Assembly (NCBI GenBank): GCA_025529335.1
Contig: JAMYHX010000015.1
Location: 1 to 64,000 of the forward strand
Length of the DNA: 64,000 bases
Reading direction: 5' to 3'
Source: Rhizopus sp. PT2906
Lineage: Eukaryota; Mucoromycota; Mucoromycetes; Mucorales; Rhizopodaceae
How positions within the stretch are numbered: position 1 is the stretch's first letter; every line of letters starts with the position of its first letter. A model generated the notes under the pieces. It ran no database searches and was not told where the DNA came from. It was given only the letters and a program-made list of their open reading frames with translations. The translations under genes and the position numbers were made by a program. Positions 43,125 through 53,990 of the stretch are shown piece by piece.

Positions 43125-44962
43125 TTAATGAGTGTAATGGCTTGTGATGGACTTGCGTTTGCGAGATGTTTTTGGATCAATAATTGCAAGTAGCTTGTGG
43201 TCGGCGAGAGTAAAAGGATGGTGGTCATAGGTGTGATGCTCTCGGCGAGCAGCTTGTGCAAAGCCCGCGACAATGTTCATTACCTTGTCCAGTTGCGCTA
43301 AGAACAAAGGGATTTCTCCCAGGACTACTGGCAATTGGACGTGCTCAATTTCGCACATGAGGTATAAGTGCTCTTGCGTACGATGGAGGACGTAGAAAGT
43401 GCCGTGGTTTCCTATATCAGAAAACAAGATTAAATGAATTGTAAGGATACTGCCATTCTCATTGGCCATTGAGCGCATAAACAACTTTACCCACAACCAC
43501 AAACCCGAATATCATTCTAGTTTGATATTTGTCAGATGCATCTTTTGCCAAATGGCCAACACGAATAAGGTCCTTGGCAATTGCTTTATGATTCAACGCC
43601 TGGTATTGTGGCTTGACTTCACCACATCCCAAGCGTTGACCAAGCGATGCACCACGGACAATATTGATGGAGGCATCCGGTCTTGTGGTGATGCCTTTTT
43701 CATCGTCACTGACAGAAGTCCTATGTAAGTAAAATTGTATCGTAAATATTAAATCGTGTCAAATTTCGGATTTGATTCACATCACCATCGAAAAATAATG
43801 CCGGCATCAATGTCTTCAAACAATGGCACAAGGACCGACTGGAGATTTCTTGTCACTAACTCGATCTCTTGAGGACCATCCCCGATGATATGCCGAGGTA
43901 AACATTCCACCCTAATAATTTTAATGGTAAATTAGTAATCTCTCACTCACTTTCCCCTCAAATCCAGTTATCCGAAACGTACATATTTCTGATTACGAGC
44001 AAAATCCGGTTGGTTTGGCTCAAGGTGACGCCTTCCATCAATTTCATAATCTCGCGAGAGGCATACATACGTGTGTAAGGTTCAGTGTATGTAGGCAGAT
44101 CCTAATGCAACCAATGAGTCCATTGACCAGTCTCATTTTTTTCTTAATCAAGGAGAGCATGCATTTTACCAAAGGCTCTAAGTCAACTATACGCTTCACA
44201 ATCTCTCCTACCGAATCCTTGATATCACTTGGGAAAACATGGCGACGGGTAATGAGATGGCTTGTTAAAATATGATCCAGTAGCCGGTCGCATATGTCCA
44301 AGTCGATGTGTTGATGGAGATCTGCATGGGTGCGAGCGGGTTTCAGGAGCAGGATACCCGATAATGCTAAGATATGCTGTACATGCTCCTCCAGCGTCAA
44401 TGACATTGGATCTTGATTTATCTTTGCTTTGACCGCAAGCTGAAAGTTGTGGAAGCACTCGGAAATGTCCATATTCATGAATATGAAGCGGTCATTAGCG
44501 GCTGGTGGTGGAAATTCGAAGGAATAAACAGAACTAGATCCCACGGTGTCGGTGGAGATATTCGTATCTGTGAATGTATCTGTGTCCGTGTCAGTAAAGG
44601 AATCCGCGATGCTGTCGGACGAAGCACTGGTGCTTAGTATAGGTGATTCTTGAACAGTGAAACGCGACGACTTTGGATCAGCAATAGGTTTACATTTAAG
44701 GTTGTGCTGCTTCAAAATGTGTCTCGAAAATCCCTTTGCATCCTTGAATACTGAGGCACAGTCAGGGCAAGGAAAACCTGCGTTTGTGCGCATCACATTT
44801 GTTTCGCCTATGTTATTAAATCCTTGTTAGAATGAAAAAGAAACTAACAGAAGTGATACTCACCGACAAGAACATGAGACACATGTTCGTTCATGGTGTG
44901 TTTGTCACGTTCATATCTGGTTAGTAAAATTTTTTCGCAATGTGTGCATTTAAAACTGGTCA
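43125..44962 (-). CDS. C2H2 zinc-finger protein of a multicopy Mucorales-type family
   Basis: Exon 1 (ATG 44962) encodes a C2H2 finger FKCTHCEKILLTRYERDKHT. Exon 2 carries a second finger FPCPDCASVFKDAKGFSRHI, a Thr/Asp-rich spacer and a helical region (DSVGEIVKRIVDLEPLVKCM). Later exons give VECLPRHIIGDGPQEIELVT, TRPDASINIVRGASLGQRLG with CGEVKPQ, then GNHGTFYVLHRTQEHLYLMC and EIEHVQLPVVLGEIPLFLAQ. The 'RPD..I......G.S.GYGE.K' and 'F.....DGLY.M.EI....LP....EL..F' motifs recur, from memory, in large uncharacterised families of Mucor and Rhizopus. The join near 44045 needs either an odd donor or a 1-bp shift, so the copy may be broken. Function unknown. Confidence 0.55.
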
Positions 44963-45097
44963 TCTTGCTAAAAAAAAAGGTGAACACGTACACTACGCGT
45001 ACGAGGAAATCCACGGGAAATATTAACGTAACGAAAATTGAGAATAAATTTTGTTCCTGAAATTGACATCATATAATTTCCTTTATCCATTACTAAA

Positions 45098-48000
45098 ATG
45101 AGCTACAACAACGAAAACACCCTTACTGCTAAAACCTTTAACATCTCTGAAGATGATCTTTCTCAATCTTTCTTGAGTCTTGCTAAGATCGTAGATGCGT
45201 CTGGTAATTTTGCTGACAGAATCTACTCAACAAAAAATGAAGTTCGTGATGCTCTCAATGAATACGGTGAAACGCACAACATCATTTTCAGCACGAAGAA
45301 TTCCAATGCCTTTGCAATTCACTTAATTTGCAAGCATGCGGGTATATACCGTAAAGCAAGAATTGAAGAGGAAGAAGTCACTGACATTCAGGATGAGATA
45401 AAAAATGAAGGCATGAATGCGAAAAACGAAAGATATAAGAAAAGCCAGAAAATCGGTTGTACCTGCTTTGTAAAAGCCAAACCTAATAAGTTGGGGCAAT
45501 GGATAATCCATGCTTGGGATGTTACGCATAATCATCCAATTCCTCGTCAAAGCATCTATAGCAAATATAGAATTCAACCCGAAGTTGTAAAGGCAAAGAT
45601 CAGAGACCTCTTTCAACTTGGACATAATCCTCAGTAGGTTATCAATTACCTTCAGCCGGAAAAGATCGATAATATTACAAAGAAAGATCTTGAGAATATG
45701 CACTATCATTTTTACGCCTCTGAAAAAGAAAAGAAAATGATCGATTATATTATTGTCTTACAAGAGAAGAACTACATCGTCATTACACTGTCAATGCTAA
45801 TAATGAATTAGACATGAGTTTTTTCTGCCACGAGAAAGCTACCTTAGAAGCTAGACGCATGTCTGAAAGCTTAATCATTGATGCTATGCGCAAGTCGAAT
45901 GCCCACAAGTTAGCATTCATTAACATAGTTAATACAAGCAATGTGGTGTCCCGTAAGTTTGGTTCTTTGGCTACTTTCGAGATCACAGGGCCTTAGGTTA
46001 ATGAAGAGCAGACCTATAGCTATGAGTGGGTCCTCAACTGTTTGAAAGAGACAGTATGGTCAGCATCACTTGAGCAGTAAAATTCTCTTCCTTCGGTGAT
46101 TGTAACCGATAACGACAAGACACTTAGATCTGCAATCATGTCCGTCTTTCCTTGTTCTTTAAACATCTTATGTTAGGTTCTTCTGCAAAGCAACTTTGAA
46201 CGTAATATCATGCAAGAAGTAGTAGGAAAAGAAAAAGAAAAAGAAAAAAGAGAGCTGATCAAGCTCGACATTCAAAAAATGCTTCAAAAATTGCTTTTAC
46301 AGCTGAAAAAGAGCAATAAATGAAAGAGACCGTAAAGGAATTCAAAGACTATTTTCTTAAGGATGGAATCTATAAGTCACTTATAAAGCAACAAAACAAA
46401 TAATGCCAAACGACAAGAAGATAGAAAATTGAAAGTATCTCTTAGTGTTATTTAATATAGACTTTGAAGGCTGAATATAATGAAGAAATTGTTGTTTTGA
46501 CTTAAATTCCCAAAGAAAATAAGGCATCCAAATATATAGACATGTGAGTACTATCTATTAGCTTCTTCTACTACCTAATGTGAGTTTTTCTTTCTTTGCG
46601 TATATATGTATATATAGGACGATGAAAGAAAGAAATCACTGGACTAGATTTAATACCTACAAGATCCTGCACTTTGATAATCGCTCTACAAATAGAGTTG
46701 AAAGCCCACATTCTTCAATGAAACACTCAATTGCCTTGTCATCTAATACAATCAAAATAGTAACAGACAAAATTGACAGATGGCTGAAGAAAAGAGTAAA
46801 CTGTGTTTTATAAATATTTTTGTTACAAATTATACTTACCTTTTGGCAATCACAATAGGATGATAAACGCCAATACAAAACAACAATTGAAAGTCTTTCC
46901 TATAGAACTTCCGGCCTGGAGCAATCAGATGTTTATCAAAAAATCTTTGGTTTAGTTCAGAGGGCGCACTTTTTTGCCTTGGATCGTGTATTTAGTGAGC
47001 TTGAAAAGTTGAAAGAATCAGATGTTCCAGTCGAGTATACAGAAACCTGCCTTTGTCCTACAAGACTTAACTTCAATCTACCTTGCAAGCACGTCCTTTC
47101 ATTGCACACTGGAAGCATTCCTCTCCATATTGTATCCCGACGATGGCGCACTGACTTTAATGAAGGAGATGGTTGTAAGGATTAAAAGTTGTGTAATAAC
47201 AGAGTTTTCACTAGAGTATTAATTCTTCTATATGCAACAAGTGTAAGCGATTCACAAAATATCCTTAAAAAAACTGAAAACACAAATGAAAAAAAGGCTA
47301 GGTAATTCATTATACTAAATGTGGGTAACATTATATGTTATTGATAGATAACCTACTAGATATTGCACCCACTAAAAGCAAAAGATAACTATAAAGAATT
47401 ACAAAAAAAGGAAGAAAATTATGATGAAAATGACGAAAAAACAACAAAAATATTGAAAATCCTAAAACAAAATAATATCTAATGTATCAGAAGAGAGCAG
47501 TATAAGAATAGCTGAAGAAGAAAAAGAATTTACAGATGGGAAAATCACAAACCACAAAAAAACACAAGGTAATAAAGCAAAGAGCAAAGAAAAATAGTTT
47601 TATCTCTTTATCCTTCTAACGAAAAAAAAAAAAAAATGTGCTTATTCATTCGTATTACAGATCCTTACAATGTCGTCTCAAAAGAGCAATTTTCTCCATC
47701 AATTTGGCCAACATTTACATACCTAGCAAAAGTATTCGACTCCTTACAGTCTACCCACGATAAAGGCGATATGATTGATGCACTCATGAAAGTTGGAGCT
47801 TCTGAGGAAGCAAAAAAAAAAAAAACTTATATCATGTGTTGCCTCCATCAATCAAAGCAAACACTAAAGGACGTCCAAAGGAACAAAGAAATGGCAAATG
47901 TTGTTAGAAATTGTAGAAGAAAAGGAAGCGAAAAAGGCCAAATTAGAGGCAAAAGTCGAAGAAAAAAGAACACGAGAAGTACATATCTAAATAGATCTCG

Positions 48001-48312
48001 CTTCCATCTTGTAACTAATTATACAGTCTTACAATTGCTATTAGAGCCTTTGCTGCCATCAAGATAAAGCTCGGGCCTATAGACCTACACAACATCAAAG
48101 ATATGCAGATAAAGAAGATGTAATTAATCCTTGACCCACAAGGTGATGGCAATTGTGGCTTTCGCTGCATTGCGCATGCCATATATGGGGATGAAAACCT
48201 TCGAATGAAAGACAAACAATATATGAAGGAATGGTTTGACAAGAACAAAGATGGGATTTATAAAGGAAGAGTAATATATCGTCTGAGCAAGTTAGAGGGG
48301 CTTGACATATAG
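45098..48312 (+). pseudogene. FAR1-like MULE element with OTU protease domain, decayed
   Basis: In order: an N-terminal FAR1/WRKY-GCM1-like region (IYSTKNEVRDALNEYGETHN, KSQKIGCTCFVKAKPN, VTHNHP); the transposase core (SLIIDAMRKSNAHKLAFINI, first Asp; PSVIVTDNDKTLRSAIMSVF, second Asp; NRSTNRVESPHSSMKHSIAL, Glu); a SWIM finger (CLCPTRLNFNLPCKHVLSLH, 47056-47115); an A-rich spacer; a PPSIKANTKGRPKEQ block (about 47838); and an OTU cysteine-protease start (LILDPQGDGNCGFRCIAHAI, 48121-48180) with the DGNC active-site motif. The chain is broken by in-frame TAG/TAA codons (45635, 45994, 46078, 46174, 48121) and several frame changes. It was one long autonomous-element protein and is now dead. Confidence 0.8.
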
Positions 48313-48369
48313 AAAATAGGCATAATAAGAGAAGATGATGTGGGCAGAATTCTTAGATTTAGCCGTCTT

Positions 48370-48830
48370 CGATGTTTGAGTTTTTGGACCTCTTTTTTTT
48401 TAGGTGGTAGTTTTTTCATAATGACATGAATAACACTAGTACAGTGTAGAGCACCGATAATGGTGTGGGAGGGAGAACGAGTCTTTTCAGTCTCTACTTA
48501 ATCAGGTGTTCCTACAACCGACTTCGCCCAATTGTTTCTCATGTTAATGTTAAATCCAACCTCATCAATAAAAACGTAATTCTTAGTGTAATCCAGATCT
48601 GAGCCTTTCCACTTTATGAATCTCTCGTTTCCTGTTTTTAAATTATTTTTAGAGTTTCTTGTCTTAGGGTCGAAGGTTGGCTTCTTTGATTGTAATGAGC
48701 ATGCTGTTTCTCAAGTGATGGTTCATTTGAGGCTTCGAGATCTTGAAGTTCTCAAACTGCGAGTCTTTTCCCACTATTTGCTGAATGTGCTGCTCATAGT
48801 TTGTAATTGATTCTCTCGTGTCTCTCTCAG
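48370..48830 (-). pseudogene. IS630/Tc1-type transposase, middle fragment
   Basis: Minus-strand coding blocks: EHIQQIVGKDSQFENFKISK and LRNSMLITIKEANLRP (about 48680-48800), then DLDYTKNYVFIDEVGFNINM (first catalytic Asp), RNNWAKSVVGTP, stop, TRSPSHTIIGALHCTSVIHV and IMKKLPPKKK (48385-48620). This is the usual layout of a DDE element common in Mucorales. At least three in-frame stops are present. The C-terminal part is absent here and is found at 42785-43005. Confidence 0.8.
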
Positions 48831-49159
48831 TATTTTCTAATCGTTGTTTGTCTTAAATTATATACTTTCTATTGAACTTCTCTTACAGAATTGTCGGAAA
48901 GGTATGTAGCAAATAGGTTTAATAATACATAGAGAAGCTAACGTACAGTTTCAATGTAGGTAAGTAAGTTACCAAAAGAAAGACGACAAAGAAGGCAAAT
49001 TAAGCCTTTTTTTATATATGTTTTTATAAATATAACTATAATAAATAGATTCTAAAGTATTAAACAAGTTTCTATTGTATTTTAAGCTATTTTCATAATG
49101 GGTATGAAGTAATAACAGCTGTAAAGAAAGAAGAGAAATGCTGAATCTTGTTTTTTGGT

Positions 49160-49185
49160 GAGTAGATTTCTACAGAAATCTACTC
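49160..49185. repeat. 26-bp perfect palindrome
   Basis: GAGTAGATTTCT, two bases AC, then AGAAATCTACTC: twelve paired bases with a two-base centre. It lies immediately 3' (in minus-strand sense) of the coding relic at 49186-49696 and could be a target-site or end junction, or a transcription-stopping hairpin. Confidence 0.85.
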
Positions 49186-49696
49186 AAATTTTTATTGAAG
49201 CTCCCTGCCAAAATTTCCTATAGTATTTTCTGGTGTGTAGTTTTGGCCGAAGCAAAAACATCTCAACCCTTTTGTGCCATGAGGACCGTGATCATCCAAT
49301 TCTATTTCCATGCAGTCAATTTCATAGCCATTGTGTCTAAACGCTAAATCCGCATGTTCAGCGTTCTGCTGTCTTTCTATTCTAGCGTCTGATCCTATGT
49401 CCCTATAGATATATTTATTCTCACTGGATGAATGACTACCAATGGCTCTAAAAACAAATCAAATGGATTAGCTTACAAGCTCTAAAATTTCGTATTGTAC
49501 TTTTTTGTAGTTACATTATTGCCTCAGTTTCGCTTATGAATCTTGATTGCTTTATAAATCCGTAAACAACGTCCAGTAAGTCTGCTTCAGTGTATATTTT
49601 TGGCATAATGTCACTTGTGACGAACAGATCAAGATAATTAAGAACGCTTTGTTGCAGCCAGTACTTTTCTTTCTCCTTTCTACGATCAAACATCAT
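49186..49696 (-). pseudogene. Fragment of an uncharacterised multicopy family
   Basis: Two exons on the minus strand: MMFDRRKEKEKYWLQQSVLN..MPKIYTEADLLDVVYGFI (49511-49696), and after a gap of about 60 nt SHSSSENKYIYRDIGSDARI..YEIDCMEIELDDHGPHGTKG (49200-49450). The 'SEADLLY.VW.FI' and 'E.GC.EI.L.D.GPNGTK' blocks resemble, from memory, a large Mucor/Rhizopus family of unknown function often found near transposons. The expected third block (a LK.PK..KDM-type helix) is missing, so this is a truncated copy. Its 5' end abuts the right arm of the inverted repeat. Confidence 0.45.
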
Positions 49697-49721
49697 TTTT
49701 TCAAAAGTTGTCTAAAAAAGG

Positions 49722-49895
49722 AAAACACTACATGCACCAGAAAATGCACCAGAAGTTAGACTAATACTACAGGCACTACCTCTACCTATTACCTATGATG
49801 TCCTCCAAAAAAATTTCCATCATCTTGGTTTGTGTTATTTTTCAAGAAGAAAGAAATAAAAAAGAAATGTTATTTTAGTTTTATGTTGTCAGTTC
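49722..49895 (-). repeat. Right arm of 180-bp inverted repeat
   Basis: Reverse complement of 36372-36553. The best block is AACACTACATGCACCAGAAA, continuing through ATGCACCAGAAGTTAGACTA. It continues through the CATCTTGGTTTGTGTT block and T-rich stretch to ACATAAAAC-type sequence near 49890. A further, direct and shorter, relative of the ACATGCACCAGAAAAT block lies at 50085-50125, and another at 36306-36335. Confidence 0.85.
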
Positions 49896-50246
49896 GGTCA
49901 ATCACGTGTACTTTATGATAAATTCGTATAACTTCACTGTATATCCTGGATGTCAAGGCTGATACTACGAAAATATTCTTGGGGTGGACGAATCTACATT
50001 TCGTACAGCATGAATTTTGTGCTCACCATTGTGTGCATTTATTTTCGATCACTGGTGAATTTACTTTCCAGGGCGAACAATACATGCGCCAGAAAATAGG
50101 CTAATGCTATGGACGCTACCTATGTTGTCACTGTACAACTTCACGCTACCAAAGTCTCTGCCTAACCTAAGGCTGGCCAGTTCACTCTCTCTCGTATAAA
50201 ATACGATGTCAGCATAATAATCCGTGTTCTTGCATCTTTGTTGATA

Positions 50247-51055
50247 GAACTGACAACATAAAATTAGAATAAATAACAACATTTCTTTTTTATTTCTTCT
50301 TCCTGAAAAGAACACAAACCAAGATGGAGACTTTATAAAGTGGTATTCTACACCAAAGGTTGTGGAAAGATATCCGATCTTGGGTAAGTTTAGCGTGGCA
50401 CCTACATTGAAAAGTCTTGTTGACGACACCACAGCTAGTGGATAGAAATAGCACCCGTAGAGCCTCTCCATTATATAGCGAGAGGCTAAGCACGTCCTCT
50501 TGTTTAGAAAAAAACAAAAGGCGTAAGATATCTGCTACTAGCAGAATGAAACGACAACTTAAGGGAGGCATCCCAAATATAATAATAGCCTACAACAGAT
50601 ATGAGCTTAGAGCTGGGGAAGTGGGAAAAGTAGAGACAGATTCTACAAAAAGTTCGAATGACAGCAACAAGATATCACACATAATGAAATCTATGCTATT
50701 GCATCTTTCAAAGCGCTGTCCTCTTAAGAATTTAGCAATTGAGGGTATGATTATGCCAGATACGATAAACGTTGGATTTGTAAAACTATAAATGCTGATG
50801 ACTTTCTGGTATATAGGCCTAAAAGTCAACTTCTTTCAATTGGTCAATCCGAACGACTATGTTTGTGTGATGAACAAGAAAAGCGATTATCATTACCCTA
50901 CCCATACTAAAGAGTTGTTAAAGAAAACGATTCCATTATTAAAGCAGGTTTGGGTCAACAAACTAACAATGGAGGCTCGATTTGACATGGTTTTAACGGT
51001 TGAGCCAGTCACATGTGAAAACATCATACCATCTTGCTTCCAAAAGCTGCAATAA
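50247..51055 (+). pseudogene. Unidentified gene X, copy 2 (5'-deleted)
   Basis: The first 85 bp match 36372-36455. The sequence then jumps to the equivalent of 37300, so about 840 bp present in copy 1 (including the first 194-codon stretch) are absent. From about 50365 to 50880 it is nearly identical to 37310-37827 (two differences seen). After that identity falls to roughly 70-75%. The frame 50417-50788 (stop TAA) and 50792-51055 mirror copy 1, and the final residues IIPSCFQKLQ are followed by a stop. Since both copies share the internal stop, either it was present before duplication or an intron hides it. Confidence 0.6.
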
Positions 51056-51257
51056 AGATCTTTTCATTTCTATACCTTCGTTTTTTCATTTTTGTATGGA
51101 TATTTTTTCCTATTTGACATATAAACCAGAGGAAGAAGTAAAGAAAACTTAGTGTTATGATCATTGTCGTATACAGAAACTAGAAAGCGTATAAATTAGA
51201 AATATATATATTGTGTATACATATAAATCTCTATTGGTTACAATATAAGGTAGTTAA

Positions 51258-52575
51258 TAAGTTATATCTGTAGTTCCCGTTGGTTTATTAGCATACATGT
51301 TTCTTATGCCAAGAATAGTAGCCTATCTTGATGCAAAGGACAACTTTATTGCTTGGTTTACATGGTTACTCCATCAGTACCGTCTAAGCCATTTCTTCCT
51401 GGGCACACGAAGGATCGAGGAAGAAGGAGAAGTGTCTTACAAGACTTGGAAAGCATGGATACAGCGACCTAAATACGACATGAATGCAAATCAAGTAGAT
51501 GTCCTCACGTTTCACCCGAACGGACAATTTCTTCGTGTTCCCAAACATGATAGGGTGCGCCGCCACGTTCCTGGTCAGCGCATGCTAGTACCTGTGGGTG
51601 GAGTTACCCAGGAAGGTCATCCAGCCGCAAGAAACTCCGAAGAACTGGAGGAGAACACAACAGTGGTATATGCGCCACCCAAATTTGAAGCACGCGTTAT
51701 CATGATGATGATAACTCTGTGGACATCTGTTGGAATCTTTGCACTCTTTGGACTGTTGATATTACCTATTGTCATTGGTAGACAAATCGTCAAGGGGAAT
51801 GATGTGTATGCGCACTTTCTAGGATGTTGCACACTGTTTTGTGTAAAACTCGTCAAGAAGATCAAGCAGCCAACCTTTTCTCAAGCTATGGCATGGGTAT
51901 TAAAGACAACAATGGAATAGTAACGATATAAGCTAACTTATTAATTACTAGGTGAGAAATCTAATGGTGATATTGATGTCATTTGGTATCATCCTGCCTT
52001 TATTGTTTGGACTCTTGCTTGAGTTCTATGTCATCATTCCATCACAGGCTACTGAAAGGATAGTAATACAACCCGTCTTTGTCTGGGCTAATGGACTTGT
52101 GCTACTTGAATTAATTGTTCAGTTATCTCAGCAGATCTTGCCGGCTACACACAACGTCAACCAATCTATTGACAGAGTAAGTAATAGCTAGTATAGCAGA
52201 AAAAGAACATGTACTTACACCATACAATAGCTGAAAAGCCAAGGAATAGATCAGTTCAGTATAAAGCAAGAGATGAGGCAAGTAGCCCTCCCACTGATCA
52301 TAATGTCCTTTAGTATGCTACTATTACCATTTTTGTCTGTCAAATTCTATTCTTATATATTTTCAATGGACGATCATCCTAAACTATACCAAAGAGCATA
52401 CCCACTATGTTCAATCACCATTGGACTTTATTGCATGTTGCCCACTATCAAAGCGTACATAAACAAATGGATTGACTCAGTGAGGGAAGATTATTACCTA
52501 ATAGGAAGAGTTTTACACAACTTTGAATAAATCGCTTGTCATACCTTTTTAGTCAACGTGTACTTAATAATCTAA
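51258..52575 (+). pseudogene. Truncated duplicate of DOA10-like gene (last three exons)
   Basis: A direct copy of 34978-36295, starting abruptly inside an exon at ATCTGTAGTTCCC and ending about 45 bp after the stop. Roughly a dozen substitutions were seen over 1.3 kb, nearly all in the first half. Both introns (GTATTA..CTAG and GTAAGT..ATAG) are retained, so the copy arose from DNA and not from mRNA. It encodes the last five or so membrane segments and the YYLIGRVLHNFE end, but no RING-CH domain. An ATG at 51297 (MFLMPRIVAYLDAK) could start a 400-residue membrane protein if a promoter has been acquired. Confidence 0.85.
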
Positions 52576-53990
52576 TTATCAGTGGGCTTTTATGGATACG
52601 GTCTTGATCCTCATCACAACTAAAAATACACCTTTAAATAATAATTAGGTACTAGCTCTAAGCTTTATACTTTCATAAGTGACAAACTAATGTATTCTCT
52701 ATCAATCTCTCAGTAAGACAGAAAGCGATTTAAATAATCGTATAATGATTGAGCTTGGGATTAGACAGTTACAGATGTTTACTTAGCAAGAAACAGCCCC
52801 CAAAGGAGATTATCCACAAAGTCAACTTTTAACTATCAGAGCGTTATTATGTTATTCTCCATGCTATTGCTCACTTGTCAAACCCGCGTCCCATAAAATA
52901 TAGACTTATATACCAGCTACATCTTCTGTATGAGCAGCTATCTGTTGTATACTTTTTGTCTATTTCGTCTTTTCTTCAAACGATATCCAAGGAACTAACA
53001 AATCTTATACTTTGAGTAGCACATCTTCAAATGCGTCTTAGTTGGGTATGGCCGCCCAAGGGAGGCTTATATCCCGAGAAAAAGGACTGTGTCAAAACAA
53101 ATATATCAAAGCATTCATTTCATACGACATCCAACGGTTATGTAAAGTACTGTGCTCGACCTGTGGCGGCACTCAGAATTCACTTGTAATAAAAGTGATT
53201 GGTTGATTTGTCACTGTAAGAAATAATTTTACATCTTGAATAACCACTTGTCATACCATTTAATTAACGTGCACCTAGCTGTTTAATTAACAACGGTTTC
53301 TATGGATACCACTCAGTTACTGATATATTTTAATCTAAATGATACTGAACCCCCTTTAGATTTCATTTCCTCCTTCTTTTGTGAGATTAGTAACTGAGAT
53401 CGCTTAATTAAAATGTTGTCAATACATTCGGACCCTAAATGGTTAGGACAGTGCTTTTAAAATGTGGCATTGCGTAGTAGAGGAGGAAAAAGTTTAATCT
53501 TGGTGCAACCCATACTTTGTATATAGTCTGCCTTATTTGAGTGATATATCCGAAACGTTTACGACATTCAGGTCCGACCTTTTGTTCAATTATGAAACGA
53601 AAAGTCCCTTTTTTTATAGTACAGCTTAAGCAAGCCCTTTTTATTCATTAAAGCTAAAGTAAAGACATGGTATTAATGATGTCAACAGAAAAAAGTAATG
53701 ACAGAAAACGTGGTAAATAAACTGCATTTAATAAACATCGATTGGCTAAAAAAGTACATTCCTCAATTGATCGGATAAGCGGATGCCTTTTCCGTCCAAA
53801 AAGTCCAGGCCAGATTGCTGCCCCTGTTTACATAAGGTGCCCAGGGATCGGGAGACAGGATCGGGTCATACTAGGCAATCATCTTCTTTAAACTCCATCT
53901 ATTAAGCGGTTATTGAATTTACATGTATATAAAGAACAGCTTAATTGAGTTTTCGTTCTTCATTATCATCTTTCTTTTTACATCATTATC
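52576..53990. other. Intergenic with a diverged DOA10 tail remnant
   Basis: At 53236-53315 the sequence (GAATAACCACTTGTCATACC, TTAACGTGCAC, TTTCTATGGATACC) resembles the 3' flank of the DOA10 copies (52525-52600: GAATAAATCGCTTGTCATAC, TCAACGTGTAC, TTTTATGGATACG). This is an older third copy of the gene end, with its coding part lost. The rest is AT-rich with no supported gene. Confidence 0.55.

Noticed and set aside
45098..46000. Alternative code (TAA/TAG as Gln) to explain stops in MULE relics
   Set aside because: All host genes here use TAA, TAG and TGA as normal stops, so decay of the element is the simpler reading.
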